Assembly: GCF_000516985.1 (NCBI RefSeq)
Contig: NW_006917101.1
Location: forward strand, 868,001-932,000
DNA: 64,000 bases
Origin: Pestalotiopsis fici W106-1
Taxonomy: Eukaryota > Ascomycota > Sordariomycetes > Amphisphaeriales > Sporocadaceae
Direction: 5' to 3'
In this document: piece after piece, positions 36,217 to 50,179 of the stretch
How positions within the stretch are numbered: position 1 is the first letter of the stretch
Layout: every line of letters starts with the position of its first letter
Notes under the pieces: generated by a model
Told to the model about the DNA's origin: nothing
The model's input: the letters and a program-made list of their open reading frames with translations, nothing else
Databases searched by the model: none
Program-made: the position numbers and the translations under genes

Positions 36217-39200
36217 CTGCATGTGAGCTGTATTGGTGGGTTATTATTGCCACTTTTCAACAGGAGAATGAGGAAAATGTTCACAGACTGCGTCTCGATG
36301 TTGTGCCTTCTGTGGATGCATTCTGCCAGCACCCTCTGTCTACCTATGGGACCTTAAGGGCCAGAAACATCAGAGAAGACCGAGGGGAACGCTAGCGAGC
36401 CGACGACTGGTGCGAGAAGGATCTTGGAGAGCAGAGATATATGTGATCTATTACCTGGGCCATACATGGACAGGCCGTGTAGGTAGACATAGTAATGGAG
36501 GTAAATGGGAGGTACCGAGTAAACAGTTGTGGTGCCGTCATGTATAACCTACCCCAACTAAGACTAAAACGAGACGAGACGAGCACGTTTGCTGGCGTTG
36601 GGTAGCATTCGCATTAAACTCGTTTGGGTCTAGAAGTACAGACACTGTGCGTACCAGGGTAGGTGGGAACTTTGGACCTTCCCGAGGTCTCCCCTAGGCT
36701 AGCTACCTTGACCTGATCTGATGCCCGCCCATGCGCCAAACCCGTCGAGACCATGCGCAGGCAGGAGGGACCCGTGGTCCCGTACATTGACCCATGGAAG
36801 AAGAAGAAGAAGACGTAAGGGCAGCGCGCAAGCTGGAGAAGGAGCAGAAGCGGAACAATCCCCAGTTCGCCAAAGAATCCAATCCAGCACGTTCCTACCA
36901 ACCATTCATTACCTAAATGCCGTATCTTGGTGGCCTTGACGGCCAGGGAAAGCCCTAGGTTAGAAGTCTCGTGCAGCCACTAAAATTCATCGGTCACGAC
37001 TTTTTTCAAAGGGCTTTATGCAAAGAGAGGTGACGAGAGAGAGACTTGAGAGACAGGGAGAGAAGATCGTCTTCTGTAAAAAGCGGAGATGAGCTACCTA
37101 CCAGCATGCCTAGGTAATTAATTGTATTAATTGCTTGCAAGGGCATCATTTGCCAAACCGAAGTTACGTTTTCGTTTGCCTTTGGGTGTTCTGCTTGTGA
37201 GTGGTCGAACGACCTGCCTACCACTTTGGCAAACAACCGACCAATGATGGCTCCAAAGTCGACATGTAAAAATTGCAACGCTTTCACTGCAAAACTTGCC
37301 AGGCATGCACCCGCAGTAAGTAGACTTGTCGAACGACACAGCGGGCGATCCGCAGCCCTTTTGGCGTGTAGAGATCAGCCCGACAGGGTCAATCCAGGCA
37401 CGCGGCTTGGACGGATAACGGCTGACGTTCCCGTGAGATGGCTAGTAGGGGACGTGCCGAGCACGATTAGCTGGTCGTAGTGGTAGTACGTAGTGGCAAA
37501 CCTCCCTAGAACAGGTAATAAGGTAGCTCAGAGCTCACAGGTAGGTACGTCCGCCGGCCACTCCCCCCCATCTCCACCGAACCAGATGACGGCGCGCAGT
37601 TGACAAGGGATGCCGAGAGAGGGCCGGGACGAGGACGAGCATGGACCTCAACTCGATATAGGCACAGCTCGGCATAGCAAACTCTAGCCCTCTTGCTAGC
37701 AGGTGGTGCTTTGATCGACCCATCCCACACAAATCAACGAGTGGCAGCGAATTCATATTTGCATGACTGTGAGGTCGTCAGCTCTCAGGGCAGTTTTGCC
37801 GGATGCGATAGATCAGCCACCTAGCGAAGCGCGATCGAATTGTGGCTTGAAGAATTACAATTTCCTCCCAATCTGTTTGCTTCGTGGATAGTAGGTATCA
37901 TCGGTTGTCCACCTAGCAGTGCAGTGCATACATGCAGAGAACTACAGATCATTGCCCAAATGCGCTATCTGGTCGTAAGGTATGTACGGAGCGAGGATTA
38001 TGTATATGAAGCTGCTTGCAGCGCATACAATCTACATGCCATTGGTAACCTATGAGAAGCCTAGCTGCCCAAATGTCAAAAAGTGCCATGCTTGCCGTTC
38101 ATGAAGCATGTCCTCATTGTAGAAGATTGACGCACTAGGGAATACAGAGAAGTACAACAAATGTTGAAGTGCGATGGAGTTATCTGGCCATGGAACGTGC
38201 AATAGAACACAAACTGTATTGAATAAACAGTAAGCAGAACTTTGGTTCCGTACAAAGTGAATGGACCGCACTTGCTACCTACCTAGTAGCATTCCCTGCG
38301 ACGCACAGCACTTTGGGCCATTTTTCACATACTCAGCGACTCTACAGACGACGATAACAACCCTTTTGAGACTCGAGTGCAAAAAGTGCCATTGCTCTTC
38401 ATCTTACCTCAAACCATATCGTTTCGCAGCTCGTCGTAGGGGGGGAAGAAGTAATCAGTCAGGGTTCCTAGACAGACCGGCAAACTAGATCTCCTCCTAA
38501 GCCCAGTGCTGGCCAGGGGGGGAGGCACGGGTGTTGTCATTCGAGGTACGTACTGGATATAGCCGCGGAAGGAGCAATGCAAGTCCGCGGCGACCATCAA
38601 ACGGCTGGCCAAGGATGAACCCGTCAAATTGAGATTGGATCTGTGCTCAAGCTTGAATCCACGTCAAGGCTACGTACCTGTGCGTGCTGGCAACATTACC
38701 TGGTTTATTAATGTGCTAGTGTAGAGACAGACGGTGGTGGTCAAGCAAGTGCACCACCACTACCAGACAGCTATGGGGCAATGAAGCGGCTATCATCCCG
38801 ATTGACTCATCTCTCCATCGTGGAGTCTCTCTGAGCGACAATGTTCCCGGTCGGCTCTTTTTACACTACAGTACGTAGTCGTTTGATTCCCAATGCAGGA
38901 GCAACAAGTTCGATGAATAGTCCATTCCATGTGGATAATCCAGACAGAAATTGCACAGCGGAGAAGCTATACATAGCAGGTGCGGATTGAAGGAAGGGAA
39001 TTCAAATGGAGGATGGTTGATGCAAGTTTTGTGGGTAGGCGGTACCTCCAATTGATAACCACTGTAACATACTCCGGCCTAGTACTGAGTACCCAGAGCC
39101 ATCAGATGTCCAGGTAAGTTCTATGTTAGCGTTCGGGTCTATGGGGGAAAAGATCTATCCGTCACTCTAATTACACGTCCGTGCAATTCTACAGAGGCCA

Positions 39201-40669
39201 CCAAGAGAAGCAGCGCACCCTTGATCTTTGTTCGTTCCAAGGAGTAAGCAGACGTTTATTCATCTCTTGTTCTTCAAGGTTGAGACGTAGAGCACTGAAG
39301 AAGGTAATGCTTGCTTACAGACCTGTTGTATTATGCTGTGCCATGTGTCTTGTCATTATGGTGCATACCCGTTTGGATGGACTATGTCATGCAAGCTCTA
39401 CATACGCTCGTGTACTGTACAATACCTCATGCTTGGTTTAGGTAGTACGTAGTAGGAAAACAGCAGGTACGAACTCTTGGATACGCATACATAAGGTATC
39501 TGCACACCTACCTCAACCACCATACGTACCTTGAGCCTTCTGCTGGCGGCCTGCTCCTACCTTAGTCGCCGCTGGGTCGACAGAAGATTGCTATTCCGAG
39601 CTCGGCCCCCACGAAGCTTGAGCTTGCGCCCCGTAAATTTTGATGCACACAGCCCAGGTAGGGTAGCTCAACTCTGACGCTCTCGCCAAGTCGAGCACCA
39701 CTACAACCAAACATCCATGAGTGCGCCATTCTCTCGACAATATCGAGACAGACGACACAACCATTGATATCACTGTTCTGGGCATATAGTGGGAAAGTGT
39801 TCAAAGGTCTTGTTATCCATGGCCTGCTATTGCCGAAAGTCTCTTGCACTCGCTTCCCACACGTCGAGATCGCCTACGAGGTTTCCGGATACAGGCGCAG
39901 CTCCACCCGCGGCATAAGCTCCTGTGCAGCATGGTATTTTCGGCCTGCCGAGACGAGCAATGCTGTCTATGCTGCCGGCGCCATTGCTACGGGCTACTTG
40001 GCGGGTGTCACGCTGGTTGCTGTATGGACTCTGGAGTACAGCTTCGCTTGCGCCGCACATATTCAACGTTGATCTAATGGGGTATTCGACCAGATACCTA
40101 CCTACAGAGTACTTTCTCTAGCTCCCGGCCCTGCTTCTCTTTGAAGCGCGCTTAAAGATTTTACGCACATACTTCACAAGCCGTCGACTTCTTTTTTATT
40201 GCTTTGTTATCTCGTTGTAACAACAACAACAACCAACATTCTGCTTCGGCGCCTGTTGTCGCGCGTAAGAAGGACGCTGGTCTCAAATGGGGTGCTTTGC
40301 CGGCAATGAACGAGGGCAGAGACCAGTGTCACATCGACACGCATGCTGTTTCCTGGGCAGCGAGATACCGGTACACTGGTTCAGACAGCAAAGAGCGGTA
40401 AATGACCTAGTTATTGCAGCATGTGCTAGACTGCTTTCGACCTCTTGATGCACTTGGAGACCCCCTCTCGGACGATCAATCTCCTTAAACCGCTTCCGCG
40501 GACCATTCATTGCCTGCCTGCCTGTCTGCTTGCCTGTCCGCCTACAGATACGCGTAGGGCAGACAATGAGCAAGTGGGAGGACCACAAGCGACGTGTCTG
40601 GCTGCATGGCAAGGTCCGTGGATCGATCTTTGGGAAGGGGATGCTTCGAGCCGGACAGCATTATGCGTA

Positions 40670-40685
40670 GGGGGGGGGGGGGGGG
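40670..40685. repeat. G16 homopolymer
   Basis: Sixteen G in a row is rare. It may form quadruplex structures and may be misread in length by short-read assembly. Confidence 0.8.
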
Positions 40686-43600
40686 AGGGAGCTTTGCAAA
40701 CAAGTACCGGATGAGCAAAGTTGGCAGTCACATCATGGCCAAATAGGAAAGCAATCTTGGTCGTTGATCTGCTACCCTGACGCAAAGAACTTGACCGCGT
40801 GCGAAGTCAACCGCTTCGCACAGTGAGTGTACTTGTTGAAAAGTCGCGCCGCCCTTCCACAACTCCTCAAAGTGCTAGGTACACATGCATCCTGCATCCA
40901 CCTTGCAGGCCTGGGATGTCGGAACACAACCTATCAGAAGCGACCCGACAGTTTGGTTTCTGAGTCTGGAAACGGTTAGCCTCAGTGGGGGCCCAAACAT
41001 CGATAATAAACCCCATACCTGCAATGTACACTACATACGTACATCTCACCTCCACTGCGCTCTTAGCTACGACCTACCTCGTAGCTATGCTCTGTTGAGC
41101 GAACGAGCAGCCAGCGAGTGTGCCCTGGCTCAGGGTCGTGCGGATGAGATCACTGCTGTCTGCCTGTCTTTTCTTGTAGTGTACATGAGAGCAATGGTCA
41201 CCTTTTAGCCGCGCGCTCCTCATACAATGCCTCGCCCAACACCATTTCAATTGGGTTCCGACTAGTTGGAACTCGACAAAATTCTAACTCTCTTCTTATT
41301 CCGCCAATGGTCCGGACTTGCGGGCACCAGATCACTCCGCTTACTATTGGCTCAACAGACGCCGTGGGTACTATTCCCAACTGACTATCCCGTACGTATC
41401 CCAGAGGCAAACGGTCTTGGACGCGACGAAATTTGGCGCAACTTGACTACTGGCCCGCTCAGCTGGCTGTGCCGCAGACCTGCCTTGGAAGCCTGGATGA
41501 GCTTCCGACCTTCAGCCTTCCAGGGTCACTCCCCCGGTCGCAACTAGATCAAGTAGGGTGCTCTCCGCCGTCCTTTGCCTGTTTGATTGGCCAGATTTTG
41601 TGCTTCAAAGAATGCCTCACACAACCAGCCTTGCCTGGGTTTGCCCCGGTTCAACCTGCAAGCAAGCGCTGGGGCCGCACCCTCGGATCCGTCGTTACGC
41701 GACATGAATTTTTCCCCTTCCTTGATCTGGAATTCAGATGTTCACTCTTCCGGTGGGGTTTGACGCTTTTGTCGCGATCTCCAGATCAATCGGCGTGTAT
41801 TCATCTGTACCAATGCTGCAATAGCCTCCAAGAAGTTGGGAAGACGACGCAAACTACCTTTTCTCAGAACTGCCGCGTTGAGCTCCAGTTCCTTGCAGAT
41901 TAGCGCGCTCAGCGTACTCCAAGCGCATGAGATGGGCACTTGTTGTTCAAAGAGCCGAATTCTGGGTACACATCTCGATCTGGGGCAAATTGTCCAGTGA
42001 TGGATACGAGGGCGGAGCGGATCCTTTGTCGGCACTTTTAGAGTATGTTAGCTACGCTATCGCTATTCTGTCCTTCCAGCCCACCACTTGTAGAAGCGTG
42101 TAAATGGGAGGTGGATTTTGCCGCGAAGCGCCATGATATGATGGTTCACGGAACATGAACACTGCATTCCACGTGGGCCAGCCCAAACACCACTTGATAG
42201 TCAAGTACCGCTGCTCAGGAATGGAGCCGTACTACCTACCTACTTACTGCTTGCCGTCCAACGCGGAGCCGAGCGCTTGATCGCTTAATCCAGCCGAAGA
42301 ATACATTTCGATCTAATCTTACCTACGCCAGTGCCATGCTCTCAACAACTCTGGCCAGATCCGACCAGACCTTTCGAGGCTATGATTGCTCAGTCGCAAA
42401 GCGCCACATTATACAACCTTGACAGTGAAGATTGAACCATGGGACCAAGCACAGGCCTAAAAGCGTGGGATATGTACAAATGCATCACGGGCGAATACCC
42501 GACAGTTGCACAAAACTCTGAACTCAATCTAACGACGCCGTTTCGCATCCAACTATTACCAGAAACAGCGCAAGGGCACCAACAATTGTCAAGATCCCTG
42601 TTGGTAACGACCTAACGAAAAACAAGCTATGCTCCTTGATTTGAGTCAGGTTACTGCAAGTACCAGTGTCGATCAAGTCCTGTACTCGAGATCCATGGAG
42701 GTGAGCTACGCCGTCCGCCTGGTTCCCGCAACACCATTTTCAGACAGTGCATATAGGAACGCGCGGAAATGTGCTCCTACCGACTTCCTTCCCATCCTGG
42801 GTGAAGCTGCACAGAGCGTGGTAATGGGCGGCAGAGACCTGTGCTCGAAACTGACGTTGTATGTCCTATTGGAAATTTTGGAAGTATCATGAGATCTTCT
42901 TGTCTCTGGTCTTGTTTGGGGGAGCACAAGGATGTGTCGTCGAAATTCAACTTCAAGTGTATGTGGGATCCTGTCCTCCTTTCTCCCATGGTACACAGAG
43001 TCATCCCTTGTGGTTTTCAAGACCACCAAGGGCAGCCTCGCGCGTCTCGATGGATTTATCATTACATTGTGATCGTACAACCAAGTTTGCACTACTTGTT
43101 TTCTCCTTGTCCCTGCTTCCTTCGCTTTTTGCAATATAAGGCTTGTCACAAAATGGAGAATGTTTATTCGAATTAAAGCCCAAGTTCCAAATGCCATATC
43201 AGTAGTACTCGCTACTACCTACTAAAAGAAGAGGTCCTTTTTTGATGGAGAAAACAACTTATTCGCTCTGACGGCATATTATCCACCAGTCAAGCAATTT
43301 TGATCTGCCGACGGTGTTCATGTCGGTGAAGTCTTCAAAGTCATAGGCCGAAGAAACCCCCCTCTCTGATATCTCACGAGATATATGCGTCATTCTGTCC
43401 ATCTGGGGCTGTGGTTGCGAGATGACACACAATCTTGGACAACCAGTAGTATCGAGATCCCCATCGTACCACAATACGGAGCCAATCCAGTGCATTTACC
43501 CTCATCGGTCGCCCCGGAAGTGTGGCAACTTCATCTTTCTTTGTGGAAAAACGAAGCGTTGCCGTTGCACTGCAATTCGAAAGCGGATTCGCGATCGTTG

Positions 43601-44141
43601 GGTTCATGACTTGGGGTTTCTTGCTCAATGCCGACTTTGAATGCATTCGTGATTGGTCTGGGAGCTGACGAGGGGGGAACTTCTTCAGTGCGTGACAAAC
43701 GCAGGTATCGCCCAATGGGTGCGAACCATTTCCTGCGAGGCACGATTGCTGCGCCGCGGCGTGGCACCTCTGTACAGCACAGGGACCGCGAAGGGGGTGG
43801 AGGGGAAGCCATATGGGGTCAAAAGATGACTGAGAAAGAGAAGAATGCCTTACTCGTCCCCAAACCTGCGGCCCGGGCACATTACCATCGCGCTTAGATG
43901 ACCTATGGACCATGGTTCGCGATGCAATTCGCTGTCGTGGGGAGACTATACTCCACACGTGGCCGCCCAATGGGCCGCATCGTGAACAGCCCCCAGGCCC
44001 AAAGTGGTGGCCGTGGCTACGTAGGCCGCCTGTTTGGGCCTCTGGGCGGCCCCTTTCGAGGCCAGGAGTTTTGGAAGATGTTTCTCTACTTTATGCGACA
44101 GAAGGGCATTCGATCAATCGGGTACGCCGGTATTTTTGTCC

Positions 44142-44156
44142 TTTTTTTTTTTTTTT
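44142..44156. repeat. T15 homopolymer
   Basis: An uninterrupted run of 15 T in gene-poor DNA. Confidence 0.8.
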
Positions 44157-44583
44157 GCCTGGTCTTCAGCCCTGGGTGAAGAATAAGAATGCCTTCCGAA
44201 GAGGCCCGCCCGGGTTGCCGACCGGGCCGCATTCGGTAGCGTCATGCCTTGAGTTAGTTGCTGCTTACGGGACAACCTACATAGTGGTTTGTCCGCTAGC
44301 TATACCATATTTCCAACCAATCGTCTTACATCAAAGGCAAACACTGCTTACTCAGGGGACCACGTACGCAACACTGTGCTCAGCAGCAAATCGCCTCGGT
44401 TGCGACCAGTCTCAGAGCATTGACGACCTGCGACAAACTTGGACCGCTCTGTAGGCAGGCATATTGGAAAATTACCTGCTCGAGTTCTCCAGCCAGTCAT
44501 GCCACGACATGCTACCTTTTTCGACTTGTTGCGTTGCATCAATATACTTACTTAACCTTGCTTTTCCAGCGACGGAGAGGCGG

Positions 44584-44604
44584 CATCATCATCATCATCA
44601 TCAT
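44584..44604. repeat. (CAT)7 microsatellite
   Basis: Seven perfect CAT units, followed after a short interruption by further CAT units. Confidence 0.85.
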
Positions 44605-47600
44605 TGTCATCATCAAAGACCAAGTACTTTGTGGCTCCGAAGCTTAGAAAGTATAATGATGGCCAAGACAGGCAACTCCGGCTTCTACCATATGATTCGT
44701 CTGCCCTACGAGTGTGGTCTGAAGGATTCCATTGGTCTGTGAACGCCGGCTTTGACGTGAGATTATGCTGCAAGCCAGAGGAGGGGGGTTTTTTTGGGGG
44801 CCAGTCACAAAACCGCAAGTTGCACTGGGGTCTTTGCGAGTAGTCCTTGCGTTAACACGAGTTTCTATTTCCAATTGGTTGAACACTGACTTGTTAGTTC
44901 TCGTCAAATCTTCTTTTGCAGGGTCTAAGATTGCAACTTCTTCAAACCCAAATTCGTTTATTCACCACGGCTCGCACCGCCCAACCGCTTGGTGGTTCTG
45001 CGGCAAGCGCGGCTGCGGCGGCAATCCACACACGATTCTGTATCACCTGGTTGGCTTGAGAGCGGTCTCTTTTCTCCAAACTTTGTATACTTTCAGTCTT
45101 GAAAAGTGGATGTGCGACAACCCCATCTCCAGTTTCTCGTTGCCATTATTGTGCAATCGCGGAGCTTCCCGTCGCCCAAGGAAGGTAATTACCTACTAAT
45201 ACTACTACTAATCTCTACTACCTGCCACTGCCTAGGTACATTACTCATGCATGATTCAAGCCAGCACTACATGTACATATAGTAACATTGCTCGCGTACT
45301 CGATGGGTATTTGGAGGAATACCACGCTCGCACGCTCGCCCGCCGTAATGCGACATGACCCAACGAATCCTGCCGTCGGAGACTTGGGGGATCTAGTGCA
45401 CCAAGGGGGCAAGCCTCATGTATGGCTCGCATAAGAGAGAAAAGAAGGAAATAAAAAAAAAAACCCCCCCATCACGATGATCAGATAAGGAGGGCTTAAG
45501 CGACGGCGGCTCATTCTTGTGGTCAAAAGACTGCAGGTATATTCGTACTTGTGTTGCTACAATGTATATGACTGCCTAGAATCTTGACCTGCTCACTCAG
45601 ACAATGCCCCAAGCACTCCTAATTCGAGCCTACGATGTTGTTTTTTCCCCTCTCTTATCGTCTCGCTCCACGTTCCTTCTGTTTCCCCCCCTCCCTACCT
45701 ATTCCCTCACCTGCGCGTCACAATCCTATCCGCTCTTTCGGAAATCTAATTACAGAGGCAAAAGAAGCAGTGTGATGTTGCCATACGACAAATCTACTGT
45801 GCATCTTGCAGAAGGAATATCATGCCATGCTCTTGCCATGCACTGGAAAGCTGCGATGCGGGTCCTGCCAGTTTTTTCCCTTCTTCCTTGCCCGACCCCA
45901 CCACGACCCTTACCTCCTTACTTACCCCTTCTTGTTTCTCCATTGCACGTTCTATCTATTCATACATTCATTTATCTAGTTTGTGCTACTAGTCAGTTGC
46001 TAGTCCATCATCGATATCTTCTTTGCAAGGACATGAGGTAATGCGTCACTAGTAGGGAATTCTTGAAAAGTCTAAACTTGGCAGCGTTATGTATGATCCA
46101 ATTTATTCCTTCGAACCCTCTTTTTTTTTTTCCCCTCCCCTCCTCTCCCCCGGTATGCTTTATCTTTTTTTGGTTTCTCCGTCGAAAAGTGGGGCCAAGG
46201 TAAAAAGGCATCCTCGTCATGATGCTCTAATCAACTCCTGCAGCTCGGTTTGAAAATTGTATCCTCATTCAGAACGTCTCGATGGAAATATATCGGATCT
46301 CGTCTCTTTTTCTATTTATTTTTAACCACTGCTCTTCCCCACCTTTGCGCGCCTTGTTTAGAAAGGTCGCCTAAGTTAGTTTGTTTCTTTTCGTGGGGAA
46401 GAACGGGATGAAATTCAAAAATAAAATAGAATTGGAGAAAAAAAAAAGTCTTTCTAATGTCACACTGGATGTTTTATTATACTATGTCTTGCTTGGGGGC
46501 CTCATTGTTCGGCATCACGGCTACCCCCTCCATCTTGATCTCCCCCTTCTTTTGCATCCACCTCGATTACAGACAGTTTTCTAGTCTCCCACCAGAGAGG
46601 AGGGGGCGGATCGCTTGGAGGTGCATACAGGTGAACTCATGTATCCCAGGGGACGGAAACTTTATTATTATCATTCCTTCTTCCTTCGTTACCCTTTCTA
46701 TCCTATTTGGGAAAAAGAAAAAAGAAAAAGAAAACTACTCAAGAACTTGAAACACAGTAGGACCCCAATAATTCGAAACGTGGCGGCCAGATGTATGGTG
46801 CATCTAAAGCCTAGAAATTTTTGGTGGACAAAACAGAGTCAGATGAGGTCAAGAATAGAAAATGCCGTAATCACATGAGTTACCTCGTACTAATATAAAA
46901 AGACCATAATCTACACACGGCATCTGATGCGATTGGATTTCAAGCAACCCCCAACTATGCAGACTCGCAAGTCATTGTGTTTCAAGATCATGCACGCAAA
47001 AGTTGGAGGCGACAGGCAGCGGGCCGCTCCTTTTTGCTCCTACCTTGCAGCAGCACGTATCTTATGTTTTGTAATCATGATTTCACGGCAGACTGTTGCA
47101 TAGTCATGTCTTGATGACAGGTAGCACAGATATCATTCTCGTTATATCCTTTTTTGTTGTTGAAGACCTATATACCTACGTGGTTGATGCTATCTCTTTC
47201 GGAGGGTCGTAGGGGGCTCCATGATCCTGTTCCAATAAACCAAATTGTTTTTTTCCCACCATAAAATGCTACTTGGACTTCAGAATAACAGAAGCTTGAA
47301 TCTGCCAATAAAATATGGAAATGCAAGGCAAGTCGAATGAAAAGGGTATTAACACATCGCAAAGGATGAAAAGACTTTGGCCTCGCCCGCTGGCTTTCGA
47401 TGCACAGTTGAAAAGTCGTTCATCGTGGCCCATGAGAAGGAAAAGAATCATAAGAAACAAGAATAGAAGTAGAACATTATGAATCCACGCCTGGTGGCTC
47501 AAAAAGTGAAGCAAAGTGCCTCACTTTGCAAGTGTAACCCAGATTTGCGCCTACCCATAATTGATGAAACCAATGCATAGTCGCCGGTGATGTTCAGGTC

Positions 47601-47732
47601 CGTCATGACGTCGAGGCCTAGAGACATCGCCCACGGCATATGCTGGCAAAACTGGCGCGCTCTTTTGTTGAGTAGCTCATATAAATGGCGTTATCATTAA
47701 CGCTCTCTTGACCTTTGGAAGCCCGACTGCTC

Positions 47733-50179
47733 CTAGATGCCTTCCAGAGGTGGTGCGTATGAGTAGTTGAAGTCGAGCAATCCGTCCAGCATCCAATGTT
47801 GAGGATCGAAAAAGTCATAATTCGGATCATTTCCGTAGTTTATGCCAGCAATCATACTGCTTGGTCCAGCATTCATTCCGCTAGTGGCATTGGGCGTCAA
47901 GGCGCCATTTGCTGCCATGAGGTTGGGGAGGTTGTTTGTGGGAGCCATGAGAGTGCTATCCAGGTGTGTCGAAGATGCTGACGACTCGTTAGCTGAGTCC
48001 GGATTAGTCGGTTGTTTGAGAGCTGTTTCGTATTAGTAAGTTCCCTACGCCACGCGGACGTGGTGTGCTAACGCAAAGAAAACAGAAGAAATAAACTCAC
48101 AGTCAAGCGATCCACGGCCCTGTGCCTGGTAGTCTTCCCTCCATCGCCAGATGGAATCAAACACGAGACTCATACTGTGTCGACAGCGGACCTTGAGCTG
48201 TAGGCTGTCGTCAATCTCCAACGGGTCAGTCTCGTGGTAAGAAGTCTTGGTCTGATCAATTCTCGCCCCGTTCCACATCTGAACCATCAACTCAGCCAAC
48301 CTCCACTGAAGATCGTTGTTCTGAATGCTGGTTCGTCTGATTGCTTGAATCGTGTTATGAAATAGGGTCCTGCCACGCTCAAAATCTGAGGTGGTCTTGG
48401 CAAAGAATGATCGCATCAGCTTCAAGAGCGCGAAGCCGGCTGCTACGAGCATTTGTTGCATGTAGTTGGTGGCATACAGCAGGATATCAATGTTGCTATC
48501 CAGGAAAAGGAGGTCCAAGAAACTGGTAATGGCACGCCACAACCCCATCAAGTCATCCATATAGCCAGGCGTCTTGCTAGAGTCAAAGAAACCAGCGAGG
48601 CGCAGATGCACGGCTGCAGCTTTGAGGTGAGCTTCGACCACGGATGACAAGTGTTGCGACATGACGGATGCCTGCAACTCTTGGTAGTCCCGGCGGTAGA
48701 CTCGCATCAACATGGCGCGGTGCTCATCACCGGCAACACCTCGAGGATCGCTGGCGTTACTATACATTTCCTTGGAAACCTTGTCACAGAATCTCTCAAT
48801 TCTGAGTCTAGCCTCAAGCTCAGTGCTCAGCGTGAAGGGTCCCTCTTCACCTGGGCGAATGGCAAGGGTCCAATCATAGAGACTCGAAGCGGGCTGGCCA
48901 TAGCCTGTACCCACGTGCTGTGCGACAATGTTGCAGACGGCCCACGTCGTGACACGGTCATGAAGCTGGTCCTTATTCAACTCAACAGAGACTCGGGAAA
49001 AGTCTTGTGTATGGCTAGGCCGATGCAGACCGATTCCAGTGGCAGCTTTCATCATGACTCCACATAGAATGTGAGTAGGATCAGCCGTTGTAGTGCTCGT
49101 GGGAAGGGGCCACGTGCAAATCAAGCAAAGGGCCTTGACGACGAAATAACTATTCGGCACGTCGCCGACTGTGCCCCAGAGAAGCCTATGGAATGGGCCG
49201 CTGGCCAGCTCTGCCAAGATTGGCTTGGCCCTGTACCGTCGTGATGCAATAGCTATAATGGTCCAGAAGAGCAGGGCATGCTGCTGAAAGTAAAGATCGG
49301 GAGGTTGGTCTGGGTTGAGAAATGGGAGGAAGCGGTGGTAATGCGTGAAGAACTCCTTAAACAGACTATTGACGTCTCCCTCGGTCAAGCGGACCGTCTC
49401 GAGCTCATAGGCATAGTGTGTCGCAACGCTATAGGAGCCACCCCTCTTGAGCGTGAGGAGGGAATTGACAGCCTCATCCGAACCCATCAGAGAGGGGTTT
49501 CGAGTATGTGTATAGGCGCTGTTGGCAATGGGAGATTGGAGTTGCGAGTGTTGAAAGTCGTCTTCATCGTCCATGGTGTAGCCTTGTACCCTGGCCTGTG
49601 CAATATTGCGCCGGAGTCGATCGATCTCCTTTTCCATTTCGGCGTGCTTTGAGCGCTTGCCGATTCGCTTAAAGTTTGACTCGATCTTGCACTCGAGCTT
49701 GAGGCGATTGCACCTCGAGCAGCTCGCAAAGGGCTCTTGTACGACATCGCATCTCAACTATAGTACGAGAGTCGTGTTAGCGTCGGTTTTTGCAATGCAT
49801 GTCTCGGAGCTGTGCCATGTGTGTGTATGCACTTGTACGCGCAAGACCCTGGACCACAGTCACCCGCGTGGGAATTGAGTTTCTGAGTCGTGGGTGCTCA
49901 GGCCCTTTCGTGTCCTGCCTTGTCCGGTCCTACATGTTCAGAAGTTTGACTCACCTTTTGCTGTCGACACTCGTTGCAGGCGCGCTTGACGCCGGGTTGG
50001 CGCTTCTTTTCGCGCTCGAGCAGGGACTGGTCCTCATTGTCGGGGTTCTCGCTGCCGGGACTGCTGTCGAGAGCGCCGATGCTTCTCTTCCTCTTCATGG
50101 CCGGGCCATGGCGGGCGCTGACGGGGGAGGTCGGGCTCAACGACGCGGAGGCGGCGCCGATGAGTGAGTGGGCGTCCAT
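47733..50179 (-). CDS. Leu3-type Zn2Cys6 fungal transcription factor
   Basis: Exons are 50179-49955, 49757-48101 and 48022-47733, giving 723 residues. The first intron (197 nt, gtgagt ... actatag) splits the zinc cluster in phase 0; the second (78 nt, gtgagt ... aaacag) precedes the C-terminal exon. The binuclear cluster reads RACNECRQQK then LRCDVV, SCSRCNRLKLEC, with spacing C-x2-C-x6-C-x9-C-x2-C-x6-C. The RQQK core and x9 spacing match the Leu3 branch. The linker KRIGKRSKHAEMEKEIDRLR is followed by a coiled-coil-like dimerisation helix. A middle homology region follows, with FFTHYHRFLPFLNP, TIIAIASRRY and GIGLHRPSHTQDF. The C-terminal 95 residues are Asn, Pro and Asp-rich, ending in an acidic-aromatic tail (NYDFFDPQHWMLDGLLDF) that may be an activation domain. 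The target pathway is unknown; leucine-pathway control is only suggested by family. Confidence 0.88.

Larger units (their letters stand above)
35215..47732. other. 12.5 kb gene-poor interval between two regulatory genes
   Basis: No gene could be supported. The left end is the upstream region of the Myb/SANT-like gene and the right end is the 3' flank of the Zn2Cys6 gene. ORFs up to 198 codons exist (for example 43374-43970 minus, 42706-43197 minus and 41433-41903 plus), but they overlap one another on both strands and show no motifs. ACCT/AGGT runs recur (37094, 38275, 40095, 42233). A short tandem duplication of aaggctcagc lies at 36120-36145. Confidence 0.5.

Noticed and set aside
43374..43970. 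198-codon minus-strand ORF in the 12.5 kb interval
   Set aside because: Overlapping ORFs of similar size occur on the plus strand. There is no motif and no splice structure.
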